Positions 1-13,269 of a stretch of DNA of 64,000 nt are shown here, one piece after another. Positions within the stretch are counted from its first letter, which is position 1. Each line of letters opens with the position of its first letter. Position numbers and translations under genes: made by a program. This DNA is from Blastobasis lacticolella (lineage: Eukaryota; Arthropoda; Insecta; Lepidoptera; Blastobasidae), in contig LR990048.1 of NCBI GenBank assembly GCA_905147135.1, positions 9,966,563 through 10,030,562 of the forward strand. The letters are read 5' to 3'. The notes under the pieces are model-generated. The model was not told the DNA's origin, ran no database searches, and saw only the letters and a list, made by a program, of their open reading frames with translations.

Positions 1-1144
1 ATTACCAATAAGTTATTAATTAATCCTTCGTGGCTCAACAATAAATTCTTGCCTCTTGGAAAAGGCCGATGTTACATGATTATATTAAAACCGGTTGACT
101 TTAGAACAAACAACTCTCACTTTCTGTTAACCCTTTCATTGGATAAATCCATGTTTTGTGTTAATATTAGAATAACTTGATCGAACAATAATGCCGCTAA
201 TTTTAGATTTTTAGTTGTGTGTATTTTGGAGTTGTCAAATATTGCAACACCATTTTTTAAGAACTTAGCAAACGTCCAAAGAATCCTGATGAAAAGTGAT
301 AACCGCCAGGAGGCGGGCGACAGGCCATGGGCGTATGGGCATAACAACTTTTTTTAACAGTGGATGAAGTGGATCTTTTCGTCATCACTCGAGTAAGTGA
401 CCTGCTTATGTACCGGCCGCCATAGCGGCTTTTTATTGAAATACCACAAGACCTCATACATAGTTTGCGCTGTCGATCCACGCATATAACCACGTACCTA
501 GTCTCACACGTCCGTGTGCTAAATTGTAACACCGGCCGGCCGCGCATTTTCTATAAAAACAAATACTACCATAATTGAAAAATTTCAAATAAAGCCATAT
601 ATTGATCTTAAATAATTGAATACAGAACTATCTATAGACGTCTTGTAGAACAATGACAGCTGTCAAACTGAGTTGGGACCTGTAGTACTCTGACAGTTGA
701 GAATTTTTTTTCGTATATTGCACCTACCGTAAACGTCCCGGTTTCATGTTACATTAACAATGGATGAAGGCAAGTGATCGCGGGTGCCACGTTTCTGTGA
801 GGACTGAGCTGGTATACATCTTGCCTGTGATTGGGCTAATCTTGTAACCATTGTTGGACAAATGCACGATCAGCAGTCTAAGGCAACCGCTGACAGCGAG
901 GCTGCTACACAACAATTGTAACTCGAGACAATTTACATGTCTCCGCTACTATCATCGGGCATACACAACGGTCTCTATTTCATAATATATTTTGTTCTAA
1001 CCCACTGTGAAATGACAATTTTGCAACTCGCTCTAAAATAGGAACGTTAAGATTACGATAATTCTTGTGTAGATATGAAAGAACATTAAGGCTCTATTTA
1101 AAGATTTACGACCACGATTAATTGACAGGTTACCATTAATATTT
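1..1144. other. Intergenic, no gene seen
   Basis: AT-rich sequence without a coding region I can support. Open frames on either strand are short, lack family resemblance and have no splice context. No structured RNA or repeat is evident beyond simple A/T runs. Confidence 0.6.
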
Positions 1145-1227
1145 AGGGCGGCTTGCACCAAATTCTTAAACGCATTTAAGCTGATAATTAACCAAATAAC
1201 ATGTTTAAGGATTTGGTACAAGCAGGG
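1145..1227. mobile_element. MITE copy 1 (palindromic, TTGCACCAAATTC family)
   Basis: Short element with inverted ends: GGCTTGCACCAAATTC on the left and, reverse-complemented, nearly the same on the right (GATTTGGTACAAGC). The same ends occur at 2750-2867, 7566-7681 and 20676-20780. This copy is shorter and its flanks do not show a clean TA duplication, so it is probably a deleted copy. Confidence 0.6.
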
Positions 1228-2749
1228 TTTAAATATTTAAAAAAATTGTTGGTATATGTATAAGTTGACGAATGTCAGAAACAGCTATTGTCTTGCGCAA
1301 AACGTAATTCATGGCAGTATAAATAATACTTGCACCAAACTTGCCAGTACCTACTAACGCTTGCTGCAAATTCATTGGAATTTCAAGGCCTAAGAGCATT
1401 CACTGTTACCCGGGGAAGTGTATTGTAAGGAATCGGAACAAATTGCTATGAATTTATTTCACACAATCACTACAAAAATGTTCAAGAAAAACAAAGACGG
1501 AGTCCAAAGTTATTACAACTTAATAAAACTTAACAAGTAGGTTTTCATTTTAATACAATTAACATAAGCCATTCCCATTACTGAATTTAAGTTAGAAATT
1601 AAACTAAACTATAAGAAAGTAAACTAAATTACGCTATAACCTAACTTTAAGACAATTAAACCGGATTACACGTGAACTTATACATAAGTTCTGTGGGAAC
1701 AATTTGTAACAAGTGCCCAAGGCGCGTGAATAAAGCCCTGTATTTTGAAAATTGGTTACGAAATATATGTATGTAATAACACGGATTTTACAATTTTGGC
1801 GATAATGTTGACATGCGCGATTAACCGAACATGATTCACTTATTAAGCCATTATTTGTAGAGCTGTCAACACATAACTTAAACATGCTTTTATTACGCGA
1901 AGGTGTTATGGCACAGAGGTTAGTACCTATTTAAATTTACGAGCCGAAAATAATATCTAAAGACATGTATATTTATATGGAAATTCTACATTTTTTACCT
2001 AACTAAAACACTAGTAAGTGTAAAAGCAATCCGTTTAATACCGCTGTTGACCGCATTTCATTTGCTCACCGTCTGCGGTGCCTATAATAGGGTCTATGTT
2101 CTACACGTCGACCATTTCCCAACGGCCGACCAAAATGTCAAAAGATTGCTAGTAATACCGAATAGCAGTTTTTTGTGTTATTGATAACATCATATTTGAG
2201 TATTTTTACATAAAGATGGGTTCCGGTAAGTGCTTGCGCTAATGCTTGACCACTAGCTGTGGTGAATTGCATATCATTGCTTGTTAAATTTTTATAGCCT
2301 AGGTATACTTCTAAGTTGGAGTATCAAGTTAGTGTTTATAATTTTTTAAATTTCTATCCATTTATGATAGTGGTCGGCTAATGGAGCATTTCCGGTAGGG
2401 TATTGGTTTGTGGTGGTCGAAGGTTGATATATGTGGAATTTTTATTTCTATAACTGTGCCTATACTGATGAATAAGTATTGAAATACAAAACCATAATAT
2501 CATCAGGGCAAAGCTCTGACAATCATTGACAACGCTTAAAACCTGAGTTGAAATATTATTAACATATATAATATAATTTTAATGAACAGCGCTTAACGGG
2601 TCGACGAGTGGAACATTAACCCTTTTTTTATTAAATTGAGTAATTTATTCGCCAGTTACTTAGCGAGCCTTTACCAGTTTAGCGAAGCTATATAAAATCA
2701 GGTTAATGTGTAACGTTAGAAAAAAAAAGGCTCCACATTAAGTACTTTA
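1228..2749. other. Intergenic, no gene seen
   Basis: No supported gene. Around 2100-2420 there are loosely similar inverted segments (TCGACCA... and ...TGGTCGA) that may be the ends of a decayed DNA element, but the match is too weak to annotate as one. Confidence 0.5.
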
Positions 2750-2867
2750 AGCCCCGCTTGCACCAAATTCTTAAACATGTTTAAGAATGACGTTTAACGT
2801 TTTCTTGTATTAAGTTTTTGTTTAAGTATCGCCTTAAATGCGTTTAAGTATTTGATGCAAGTCACCC
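2750..2867. mobile_element. MITE copy 2 (TTGCACCAAATTC family)
   Basis: A 118-bp palindromic element flanked by TA on both sides. The left end reads CCCCGCTTGCACCAAATTC; the right end is an imperfect reverse complement. The internal segment GTTTAAGAATGACGTTTAA is shared with copy 3. TA flanks suggest mobilisation by a Tc1/mariner-type transposase (inference). Confidence 0.7.
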
Positions 2868-5229
2868 TAAGCAGTTTGAAGATGAGAGTACGTAACACTT
2901 ATTTAAACTTTGTGCAAGTAGGCAAGTTACTGGAATTAACGAATACTTACAATACCTATGAAATCTAACCATTTAATTTGGTCAAGGTGTCGATATTGTG
3001 ATACTTTTATGACTTTTATGTACCTACTTATCTATATTTTGAACACCCCACGCAAACATAATATGTCGGTGGCGTCGTAGCTCCTGCACGAACATACTAG
3101 TTTAACCGACATGAGTTTTTCTTCTCTTTTCATGACATTTCTTTGGTAATCCAAAGAAATGTCATTTTATTATTTGTTAACAATCACGCAGCGTGCGCCT
3201 AGTCCGTCTAGTTACCGCGTCATCGTCCGCGCTACTATGGTAGGCTATACGATTTAGGCGCGATTCCTATGCGGTAACCGGCGGATGGGACGCGTACGTT
3301 ATTTGTTAGCAGCGACGTATAAACGGGCCATAACCACTTTGTTTTAAAAACCTTCAGCATCTTTTAAAATATTTCAAATGATTTATTTTCTAAATAGGTA
3401 TCGATCAGGTATCATATTATTATATCTACCTATAAGGAGGATCAGCACTTGATTGTCAGTTGTAGTGAAGGCGTAAATAAAAAAACAATAACATTTGAAT
3501 TGAATATTGGGGAATGTAAATTAATGAACGGAGCGAGTGTCGCTGAACTGCCAATTTTAAAAAGATTGTTGTTGACCTCAGTTGTTTCCGCGTGAAATAA
3601 ATTAATATGATCTCGGTGAAAGATTTTGTTTTCATTCACGTATAAGGTATAAGAATTCATTATTAACATATTTTCGTAACTGGAGATTTGCGTGCACACA
3701 CACTCTGCACGAAATTTTTTTTTTCTCTTTTATACCACTAAGGTGGCAAACATGCTTACGGCCTCAAAATCAAAACATTAGCCTAAACTGAACCGTGATA
3801 GTGTTTTGTATTTGGGACTTTCTTGGTGTCCTAGAGCTGTCCCCTCCGGCCACTATGGCAACTGAGTTTCCCAATCACTTGCCAAAAAGTCATGCTGCCT
3901 TGACGTTTGGATTCGTCCAAAATCAAAGGAATTGCCAAATTAAAGTAGCAAACGGAGAAGTGAGCTTTAAGCCCGTTTTGTACATGCGAAGGGCTCATAC
4001 GTTTAAAGTTTTTACGGTTATCTATCTGTGTGTACACTAATCTGTATTAAATAATGCACATAGGCTGTATAGTTTCGATTTTGTATTTACTCAAATTCGT
4101 GACAGAAATGACGCTCTACGGAGCCGAACTAGCGAATGTGCTTTATTTTCGGCCGGCATCTGCAGGTACTTAGTTAAATAGTTACTGCTTAATTAAATGG
4201 AAAAATACACGCACACTTACACAAAATATACATTCAGTTAATTATTTACAAATTAAGGAATTCACATTTAAAGTGCACAATTATTGTTTACGTATCCAAA
4301 AAACATCGTAAAGTTCAAAAACCTTTTAAACTCGGATATTAAACCTTTAATTTTCAGTGAAATAAACAGAATTCGTGTTTGTATCGATGCTTTGCCCTTT
4401 CGGCTAAGGTTATGTTTACGTCCTCATTAAGTGTAGAGAACGTTATTGAGTGCTTATAGGTATGCATAGCTAGGTCATCTGGTCGCCATTTTAGTATGTA
4501 GTAAGTAAACTTTTTATATCCTTCCGTACAAACAAGAATTTAAAATAATCTTCGACGTAAATTATAACATATCTTGACATACCTAGGTCTTATAACACTA
4601 CCTAACTATGCCATGTTATTAACTTGACAAGTCGTTCTTTCCATTATTAAATAATAGAGAGAGAATAATTATGTTTTCTGTGTTTGACATGATTTTTTTC
4701 TAGCCAAATAGGTACGTCAGTCAGACTAAATGGAAAATGGATATTTAATTACAACAACAAAACATTACATAATCCACGGCTTACCCACTTATAACAGTCA
4801 CCTATATCAATCATAATCAGACAACAAGATATAGAGCATAGCCCAAGCTTTCAAAGTGAGAAACTGGATTGCCTTGGTACATACCCGCACTCTGAATTAT
4901 TCAAGTCTTACTCTGAGTGCTATAGCTACACTTTCTGCAATAAAATATAATATTTTCAAATTACTCTAAGCTGTCATGACATCATAATTACTACCAATTA
5001 CCATGTATTAAGGAAGGTACATACCGTACATACTTAAATACGCCAATAAAAAATGCGTAACGCACGCCGAGATACAAATCTACAACGAGGTGTTGTGTTA
5101 ACAAATGTTGTAATGTCACCAAATGGTCACAAAGCATGACAAATTTGCCGCGTACCTTATGGACATTATTATGATCGATGTCCAATGTTTTACAAGCCAT
5201 TGTCTGCAGTAAATCTATGCGTCTTCCCG
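2868..5229. other. Intergenic; small hairpin, no gene seen
   Basis: No supported gene. A perfect 15-bp stem with a 4-nt TAAT loop lies at 3132-3165. A GC-richer patch at 3185-3330 has weak inverted similarity between its ends. Open frames here show no family features. Confidence 0.5.
3132..3165. repeat. Perfect 15-bp hairpin
   Basis: ATGACATTTCTTTGG and its exact reverse complement are separated by TAAT. It may be a remnant of a short palindromic element; nothing nearby suggests transcription. Confidence 0.7.
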
Positions 5230-5613
5230 CCGTCTGTTCCTATATACGCTTAGATCTTTTAAACAACGCAATGGATTTTAATGCGATTTTCAACATTAGA
5301 TAGAGTGATTCAAGAGGAAGGATTATAAGCAAGAAAAAAAGTGTAGGTAGGGGTAAAATAGGTGTACGTGAACGAAGTCGCGCCGGGTCCACTAGTTTGT
5401 TAATACATAGTCGAAAATGTGTTGCATAAACTGCCAGAAACTAAACTTATTCTTCAAATGAAAATTCTACTAACATCAAGCTGAAAATAAATATCTTGAT
5501 TGTACTGGTGGTAAGGCTGACGTCGCACAATCTGCCTTTACGCTGAACTAGTGGACCCGGCTCCTACCTATCCTTTATTCTTGCTTATAAACCTTCCTCT
5601 TGAATCACTCTAT
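5230..5613. repeat. Large inverted repeat (about 310 bp)
   Basis: The segment from 5300 (ATAGAGTGATTCAAGAGGAA...) returns in reverse complement and ends at 5613. The arms share the stretch up to a CCGGGTCCACTAGTT motif (left about 5388-5400, right about 5546-5560), with several small differences. The adjoining ACGAAGTCGCGCC motif also occurs near 23440. The piece at 5240-5290 resembles a fragment repeated at 43600-43660, probably a LINE 3' UTR. Confidence 0.6.
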
Positions 5614-5961
5614 TGTTTTTTTTATTCGTATGGCAAAAATACAATATACGAGAAACACATTCAACTACAAATTTAAATCAAGCGAAGTCCGCCATTTAAT
5701 TGCTTCGTCACAAAGGGTGATCAGGTCCTCCGGTGGGCCAGGGTAACTTATGTTAGGGCATTCCGATAGTATGTGCCACATCGACTGATTTGGGGAACCG
5801 CAGGAACACTGGGGGGATCCACTACATCCACAGCGGTGTTTGTAGGAGGCACGAAGGCCATGGCCCGTGCGTAGCCTATTCAAGTTGCACCTAGATAGAT
5901 CAGATCCCTTTAGGTTGCTGCCAGGTATTATATCACATCCGAATTTTCCTGCCATACACAA
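5614..5961 (-). mobile_element. LINE ORF2 C-terminal fragment and 3' tail
   Basis: An open frame of about 98 codons at 5961-5665 reads like the end of a non-LTR retrotransposon ORF2: RLRTGHG, then a Cys/His cluster (CGCSGSPQCSCGS ... MWHILSECP) as found downstream of the reverse transcriptase in jockey/CR1-like elements. The 3' tail (plus-strand T run, then TTCGTATGGCAAAAATACAA) recurs at 17095-17145, so it marks the 3' end of one family. It is truncated at the 5' side: no RT motifs are present. Confidence 0.75.
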
Positions 5962-7565
5962 CAGCCAAGTTCGGTTCTTGTTGTTGAAATCCGCATTGAA
6001 ATCCGTTTAGAAGTTTATAAGTTCTAATCATACACAGATACATAGGGAAAGACGGCGGTAAGCGACTTTGTTTATACTATTTATGGATATGCAACTGATT
6101 TTACGTCGAGTGGAACTGAACCATTTTCATGTATCATCGAATCAAGATCAAGAAATTATGCTCGTGAAGCGTCAGTAGATTCGAAACTAGGCTCTTGCAA
6201 GATTTGAATTACTTATATTTTTACCTTTGTGTATGTAAGTTTGATAAATGTTTGTATAGTTTCTGCTTTGAAAGTCCAAGGAGAAATCAATGTTGCTTTA
6301 AGTATAATCTACCAGAAATCCGAGTACCAGTGATCGATGTTGATGTTACGATTCGATAGGGCGGCCATTGACACTACACACACTTCTTCCAAATAGGTAG
6401 CTCGTTGATGTCTTTTGCATGGAGTTCTATACAACAAGATAATAAATTTTTTATAGGATAATATTTTCTGTCTTTTCTAGAAATAATTGTGAATCTAGCA
6501 GGTTATTATTTTGTTGTCAGAAGATTATACGAGTATATTTAACTTATCTACTTTGTTTAAACTTCCATTAAGCGTAACTCAGACGTATCTAAATATTCGT
6601 TACATAACTAACTTAGCGTTACATGTTATTCTGCTTAATAAATAAATTCTAAAGTTTAAATGGATTTTGGGGAGAAGCTTATATCTTATTATCCCGACAT
6701 TCATGTGGTTCCCGCTGGAACACGGCATTACCTAATTTTACACGGAAGCAGTCTGGAGTCTGGAGGAAAAGCTAGTATTGTTTAATGATAAAGATCAGAC
6801 ACTCGTCTTCTTCGTTCTTTTCTTTCTAAATTTGTAATTTCGGAACCAAATAAAATCCAAGTGTATTGTATTTCCAAATCCAAAACTTAATGTCTACCTA
6901 CCCATATTGACCATTATAGGTATTTCAATACCATTATAGGTATTTCAATATTAATTAAACAAAAAAAAATTCCATACCCATGACCCATAACTAAGCATAA
7001 CTTACTATTACCGTTTTCACAGCATAGCCACTTATTTAAAGGCCCATCGTTATATAAATAGATGATACCTCATACCTGATCAGTTATGCAAGACATGGCT
7101 AATGGAAAGTATGTTAAACATTTTATCTAATTTTAGCTGATTCATGAAATTGAGCGCACTTCAATATCTTAACATATTTTCTGGAAAGCAAAACAACATT
7201 TTATTAAATGGTGCAGTTTATGTTGTTTACTCGTAAGTATGTCAAGTACCCTGTACTCACATACCATAAGCTGTCTACTCAAAAACAGAACGAAGCACAT
7301 ATTAAGTAAAATAAATCCCATAAATAGCATCAAATATTAAAACGTATAACAAGAAAACTGCGTAATACATGGTAATAAGCAGATTGTCGACAATGAACGG
7401 CAATAACTTTCCCTCGGCGCACATCCGAATAGCAACTGTGGCGGTGTCTTTGTTGTTGGAACACACGTGGGACTTTATTCGGAGCAAAAAATTATTCTCT
7501 TGGTAAGAAAATGGTAAAAGTATCAGAAAATAGTAAACGTAGTAAGTAGTTAAGTTGTTACATTA
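5962..7565. other. Intergenic, no gene seen
   Basis: AT-rich with no supported gene or RNA. A small direct duplication (TATAGGTATTTCAATA) occurs around 6915-6950. Confidence 0.5.
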
Positions 7566-7681
7566 GACCCCGCTTGCACCAAATTCTTAAACATGTTTAA
7601 GAATGACGTTTAAAATTATTTTGTATTCATTTTTTTTAAGTATCAGTTTGACAACGTTTAAGAATTGGTTGCAAGCCGTCC
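7566..7681. mobile_element. MITE copy 3 (TTGCACCAAATTC family)
   Basis: A 116-bp copy with TA on each side (TTA before the left GACCCCGCTTGC, TAA after the right GCAAGCCGTCC). It is the best-preserved copy of the family in the window and defines its ends. Confidence 0.75.
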
Positions 7682-10490
7682 TAATACCCACTTGTTCCAC
7701 AAAAGTAGAAATTGTTTTCAGCCCAGATATCGTAAATGTGAACCTGAACATTTTGCGCGTACAATTATTGTTTAAACCTTCATTTTAATACGTATTTAGT
7801 GGCATCACGTAATAAATACAATAATCCCTGTAAAAATTTGAAAGTGTGAATGTTTAAACTGCAACTTTTAAACATGACCTCTTTTCGTAGACCATTGATT
7901 CTACGTTAACTAAATCACGGTCAAAAACTAGTTTTACAAATAATTTATTCATTGACATGCGTACTCGTACATCTTATTTCGCAAACCCAGATCTGGCTTC
8001 TCCGTGCGTTGCAATAGAATTCGAACAGGCTTGAATTTCTTGATTATGCAATAATGATTTATTAATATTAACCGCTCATTTTATGGTAAGTAGCCGGACA
8101 CGGAGAGCCTACTCTCTACTTTTGTTTTGCAAATTAATTTAATTCTGCAATGTTTAATAAATTTTTATATTTTACTTAAAGATACTCATGAGTGTTACGT
8201 AACAACCACGGGTAACAACATTAATTAATTTGAAATAAGAGGCAGCTGTACATGGACTCCAATCCCATTATTACAACATTTTCATAGACTTTTTATGGAT
8301 ATATTCTAAAACTTTTATGGATACCTAGTACCTATTTAATTTAATTTTACGTTTATCTCCTTTAGCAACCATAAGCAAAAAACAAAAAAGACGCAATTGC
8401 AAAGAGTGTAAAATTGAAACCGATGTTTTGTTGTTTTGTATAATTTTAACACAAAATAAATATATAACTATTTATAATTTATATTTAATTTATATAAGTA
8501 AGGCCAGGCTTTTTATTGTTTTATATTCAGAAGATGTGATAAAGAGTATATATTCTCTTAAGGACTCTAGGTACAACATAACTCCCTCATGACTTCGCTT
8601 ATCAGCGTTTTATATGTCGCCCATGATGCAGGACACTATTTTATTCCCTTGGTGTATAATCTACTGTAATGACTATGATAAATATTCGTTCTAAACCTTG
8701 ACTCCAAACTAAACAATCGATCAAACATATAATTATAGTGGAGGATTAGCTAATTCCAAGTAGGTACCTATATATACCTTTACGAGTGCTCTCATTTCGT
8801 TTGTAGCGATGGTTACCTAATGTAATCGTAAATCGAAATACATGGATGATTGTACCGTCGCCCGTGGACATTCAAATTATTTAAAAGGTTACCGTTTGGC
8901 TACTGTGATACTGTAAAAGTTCTCCCTATTTTAAATACTAAAACCGGAGTCTTGAAGATCATAATCCGCCGTAAGGCCGTAACCTAAAAAGTCGAAAACT
9001 ATTACACCCGTTCATAGTTTAAATTTTGAGTTCATTTCAGTTATTTTACGAAAGTAGAGCCTATTGAGATTGCCTGGCTAGTATTTAGTAAAAAGAACAT
9101 TGCTACCAATGGAAAACAAATCGAAAAATAGTTAATTAAATATGCTTGGAAAAATGTACACACCGCTATCTATCCCCAAAGTAAGCAAAGCTCATGTTAT
9201 GGGTGTTAGATAACTGATAAACTACGTATATACTTTAATGAACGAGACCTTCCAAGAAGCCAGAAAACCGATCGCCAAACTAACTAGCCAATTAAATCAA
9301 AATAAAGTGCGCGCTGTTAGAAACACAAAGTTTAGCAAGACTTGCTAGGGTCGGAACCACGATAGTGGATACCTAGCCCACCTCCGCTCACCATAACAAT
9401 GCCTAGTATGTCGAAACACTGGCCAGAACAATGGGATTAAGGAAATATTGAACGACACTAGTTAAGTCAACATTCACCATGAGCAATTATTTATTAAATT
9501 CGACCCTCGTTACCAGGATGTTAATTTCCACAGAAAGTTATACAACATATTGTAGGGATTTTAATATAATCATAACTATAGCGTAATATGCTGATATTAT
9601 ATGATCCTATGATGTTATCTACACAATCTTATACATTCCTTGATATAGCAATACTTTCTTGCATACTAGCTTTTATCAAGCGACTTCGCCCGTCTTATTA
9701 CAGGTATCATACAGGTTGTATTGCTAATAATGATTTACGTTACTATCTTTTTTTGTTAAAAGTAATTAATAATGTATGGCATATGTCAAAGTGGATTAAT
9801 CACCTAGGTTAATAGCTTTTGCATGCTATTTCGACCGCCCCGGCTCCGTTAAAAGATAAAACAGCGCTTTTTCTGGTGTTTTGATTTATTGGTATAGAAT
9901 TACTTAGCCCATATAAGTGCAAATTCCAAAATTAGAATCGGAAGTTCCTTGAAATATATTTAAGCGCTTTATAGATATTGGACGCTAATAACTACATTTA
10001 ATATTTAAATATATTCGTATTTAAAATCAAACGACTTGACTTTTAATAAATGCTTCTAACTTCATTATTTTGTACAATTTCTAGTAATCAAAACCTACCA
10101 CCGTAGCCGTCGAAACTAATAAATCATCACCTTTTCCTGTTGCTCTTCCGTTAAATGCTTTGAATATTATGCATACAAAATAATAAACAGTTTATGAAGG
10201 TAATTTACATTCAAACAAGTTAGTTAAAGTATACTATAATTGTGAAAATGTACTTCGTTAGCGAAATCCACTAAGTGGGTATGCTACTGCTAAACTTAGC
10301 AACATCCTCTCTTGTACGCAGACACAAACCATTGTTTCTGGATATACATAAACACATAACAAGCAAATTATAAGACAATGAAGTATTGTTTACATCTTAC
10401 CACCTCATTATGTTTTATCTTGTAAGTTATCATATTTTAAGGGTGCTGAGTAAGGCGAAAACTGAGTGCGACTGGCGCGCGTTTCGTACG
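7682..10490. other. Intergenic; one SINE tail, no gene seen
   Basis: No supported gene. The only recognisable piece is the minus-strand tail of the composite SINE at about 9150-9235 (CTATCCCCAAAGTAAGCAAAGC). The rest is AT-rich, unremarkable sequence. Confidence 0.5.
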
Positions 10491-10690
10491 TTGAAATGCA
10501 ACAGTGCTTTTGTATTTTTGGTATTTTGCTACAGTTACTAATAGCACGATTGAATTGTAATTTGATTGTAATCGCAGACAATTTTACGCGAGTTTGGTAT
10601 TCTGCTACAATTAAAACGGTTGTTGAGTTGCTATTGCGATCCAGTGACAATTAAATTGAGGCAAGTAAATTGGACTCGAGGTCTGGATGC
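10491..10690. mobile_element. Decayed palindromic element related to 19609-19773
   Basis: Shares with the clear element at 19609-19773 a TTTTACGCG...TTTGGTATT centre and the right flank CAAGTAAATTGGACTCG. The arms here are degenerate, so this is an old copy. Confidence 0.4.
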
Positions 10691-10894
10691 ACCCTAACAA
10701 TCTATGTTTGCGCGGAGTGCCTGTCTATCATGGGAACATCGAAAGTTACAATTTATCGTCTTATTGTCTTCATAACCGTATTGAGAGCGAAACTATGGTT
10801 TTAAAATACAGTTAGTTTGGAATGATCTCCCAGCTACAGTGTGCGCCATACTGTATTGGATGCTTAAAGAGATATTCTGGTGAAGTCCCTAGTG

Positions 10895-10975
10895 TTGTTG
10901 ATGTCCGCGGCGGCGACCACCTTCCATCAGATAGGCCGCTTGCCTGTTTGCCTACCGTATAACATAAAAAAAAAC
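10895..10975 (+). mobile_element. 3' tail of a Lepidoptera-type LINE/SINE family
   Basis: Carries GGCGACCACCTTCCATCAG ... CTTGCCTGTTTGCCTACCG followed by ATAACATAAAAAAAA. The same tail ends copies at 15935-16165, 33345-33403 and 42305-42535, and on the minus strand at 20010-20371. Confidence 0.7.
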
Positions 10976-12589
10976 AAAAGAGTATATTATGTGCCTATGC
11001 TAAAAATAGACTAATGATAGGTAATTTACAAGTGCGTTAACACATAATTTCATGAATGGATGAAAGTTACTTTCCGGTTCAGCAGTTTCGGCATGATTTA
11101 TAAGAATGAATCCAGTATTTCTTTTCTTTTAAGTACCTACATTGTATTTAACAAGCTTCATCTGACTGGTATTTATACATATAGACGCGAAAGTTGGTGT
11201 AGACGAATGGAAAATGTAAATTAGAAATAGTTTCTATGGGATCTCACTATAATAGTAGATAATACACTAAGGGGATAAAGTAGTGTTTTCCGTCATGGAC
11301 GGCATATTGGATCCTAAATATAGCGAAGAACTCTAAACTCTAGAGTCAAATGAGGGGTTCACGCCGCCCAAGGCTAAGACTACTCGTCCCAGGGGTGATA
11401 CTCTACTTTTCACACCATCTGTGGGACAATAAATTACAGCGTCTGATCTAGCAAACTCCGGAGTTAACAGTATCGCTTCACGACGTGAAAAATATTCACG
11501 TAGAATAGATAAGTTACTTTTGCTTATTTAATGAGAACTTGCATTCTAATCTTAATCAACATAAATCATAAACCCAGTGTTGGTTTACCTAGTATCGATA
11601 GTGCCATGGACACTTACAAAGACAAGCATGTAAACACAATATATTTCTTACAATAGTACTGGGGTTGTTGACACATTATCTACTTGATTGAATCACAGTA
11701 GCTGATAAATGACGCAAATAAAGTAAAGTCAACCGTTGCGATTGAGCCCAGAATCCGGAATCAGGCCCAGAGGCCTAATTCTCGCACTGTGATATCTAGA
11801 ATTCGATATTTTTCTAGCTAAATATCTCTATTAAAAATATAATTTAAAACGATCATTAGCAATAAAGGATTAGCGATAATTGTTGAGAAAAATTTTTTTC
11901 TTGCTATACAGTTTCAGTGACTTTTTAACAGATATTTGTGTCTAGAGGAAATGTCAAATTCTAATGTCAAAAGTGCGAGAATTGAATCCATCAATTATCT
12001 TCCGCGACCAAAACATACTCTCTTCGTAAGTGGTAACTGTCACCTGTAACGTTTGGTTAAAATATGATATAACCGATGAAATTTTAATCTATGTTTGTCT
12101 GTGAGAATAACAGTTAACTTCTAATCCAAGTTACAACAGTTATTGATTTTTCTAAGAACAAATAAATAAAATAAAATAACATCTACAATTTAAATTTAAT
12201 TTTTATGTAATTTAAACATGTTTAAATTGTGTTCATATTCGTAAACATGAAGTAATAGAATTGACGCCACAAGTTGTAAGTTCCGTACCACCCCACAATG
12301 ATCTGTTGTTAACAATGCATGCGACAGCGTAGATATTCTATGCCAATACCTACAACAAATTCGTATAATAAAAATTCTAGAGAAACATAAAACGTTGTTT
12401 TGACAGAAAACAAAAATGAAACTCATTATGATTCGAGTGTGCTACATTAGTAGCACAAACACACGCATAAGGCCCGAGCAGAAGGCGTGAGCGTAATGTT
12501 ACGCAGTGCGTAAATACCAATACATACGTTCTCCAACTCACTTCCGAGGAACAAATATTAAATACCTTTTTTTATACATTACTCATAAG
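10976..12589. other. Intergenic; possible MITE at 11774-11987
   Basis: No supported gene. AATTCTCGCACTGTGAT near 11776 and its reverse complement (AGTGCGAGAATTGA near 11973) bound a 214-bp AT-rich segment that may be a MITE. The rest shows nothing. Confidence 0.4.
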
Positions 12590-12780
12590 TACGAAAAGAA
12601 AGATGGTGCGACGCCAGAACACCTCAAAGATCATACATACTTATTATACATAGAACACCCAGACCCGTAACAGAAATTAAAATTTATCATTTCAATTTCT
12701 GCCCGGCCGGGAATCGAACCCGGGACCGCTTGCATGTTGACCACTGAACCACTCAGGTCGTCAATACTCAAATATTTTTT
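12590..12780 (-). mobile_element. Composite tRNA-derived SINE (family A), 5' part
   Basis: In minus orientation it starts with a tRNA-like head: box A-like TGGTTCAGTGGTCAAC and box B GGTTCGATTCCCGG. The conserved body with AGAAATTGAAATGATAAATT and GGGTCTGGGTGTTCTA follows. The head has lost part of the anticodon arm relative to the copy at 50915-51185. Related copies: 16688-16915, 25455-25556. Confidence 0.8.
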
Positions 12781-12972
12781 AAACTACCGAACCGATTTTA
12801 ATGAGACAAAGCTAAGAATCATCTCGATTAAACTAGCTGGCTTTATAATAGAGAAAATCGCATCCAAATCGGTCCATCGGTTCAGGAGCTACGATACTAC
12901 AGACAGATACACACGGCCACAAATACACACGTCAAACTTATAACATCCCTATTTTTTCGTCGGGGGTTAAAA
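12760..12972 (+). mobile_element. LINE-derived 3' fragment
   Basis: Contains CCGAACCGATTTTAATGAGA, AAATCGGTCCATCGGTTCAG, then ACAGACAGATACACACGGCC and ends at CGTCGGGGGTTAAAAA, a dispersed 3'-terminal repeat I recognise from lepidopteran genomes. There is no coding content. Confidence 0.55.
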
Positions 12973-13269
12973 ACCACGCATTTAGCGGCATTGTGATGAA
13001 TTGTTTTCATCAAACTAGTTTCATTGCATTTGTCTGGCTAGACGTTGTATGTTTAAAATCTTTTCACTATCGTCACAAAAACATTAAAATTAAAGTAAAA
13101 TTGGCGGGCAAACATCCATGCAGCACAGATGTTAAAAAGCCTGGCTAAAATATCCCAGTGAGACTCAAACAAATATTCCCATTTCACTGGCAATCCTGCC
13201 CATACGTCATATTATAATTTACCTTCGCAAATTCTCTAGTCACTGCACAAATCCCTTAGCTGCACTAAA

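Noticed and set aside
3185..3330. Possible MITE with GC-rich inverted ends
   Set aside because: Only about two thirds of positions match between the ends and no target duplication is visible.
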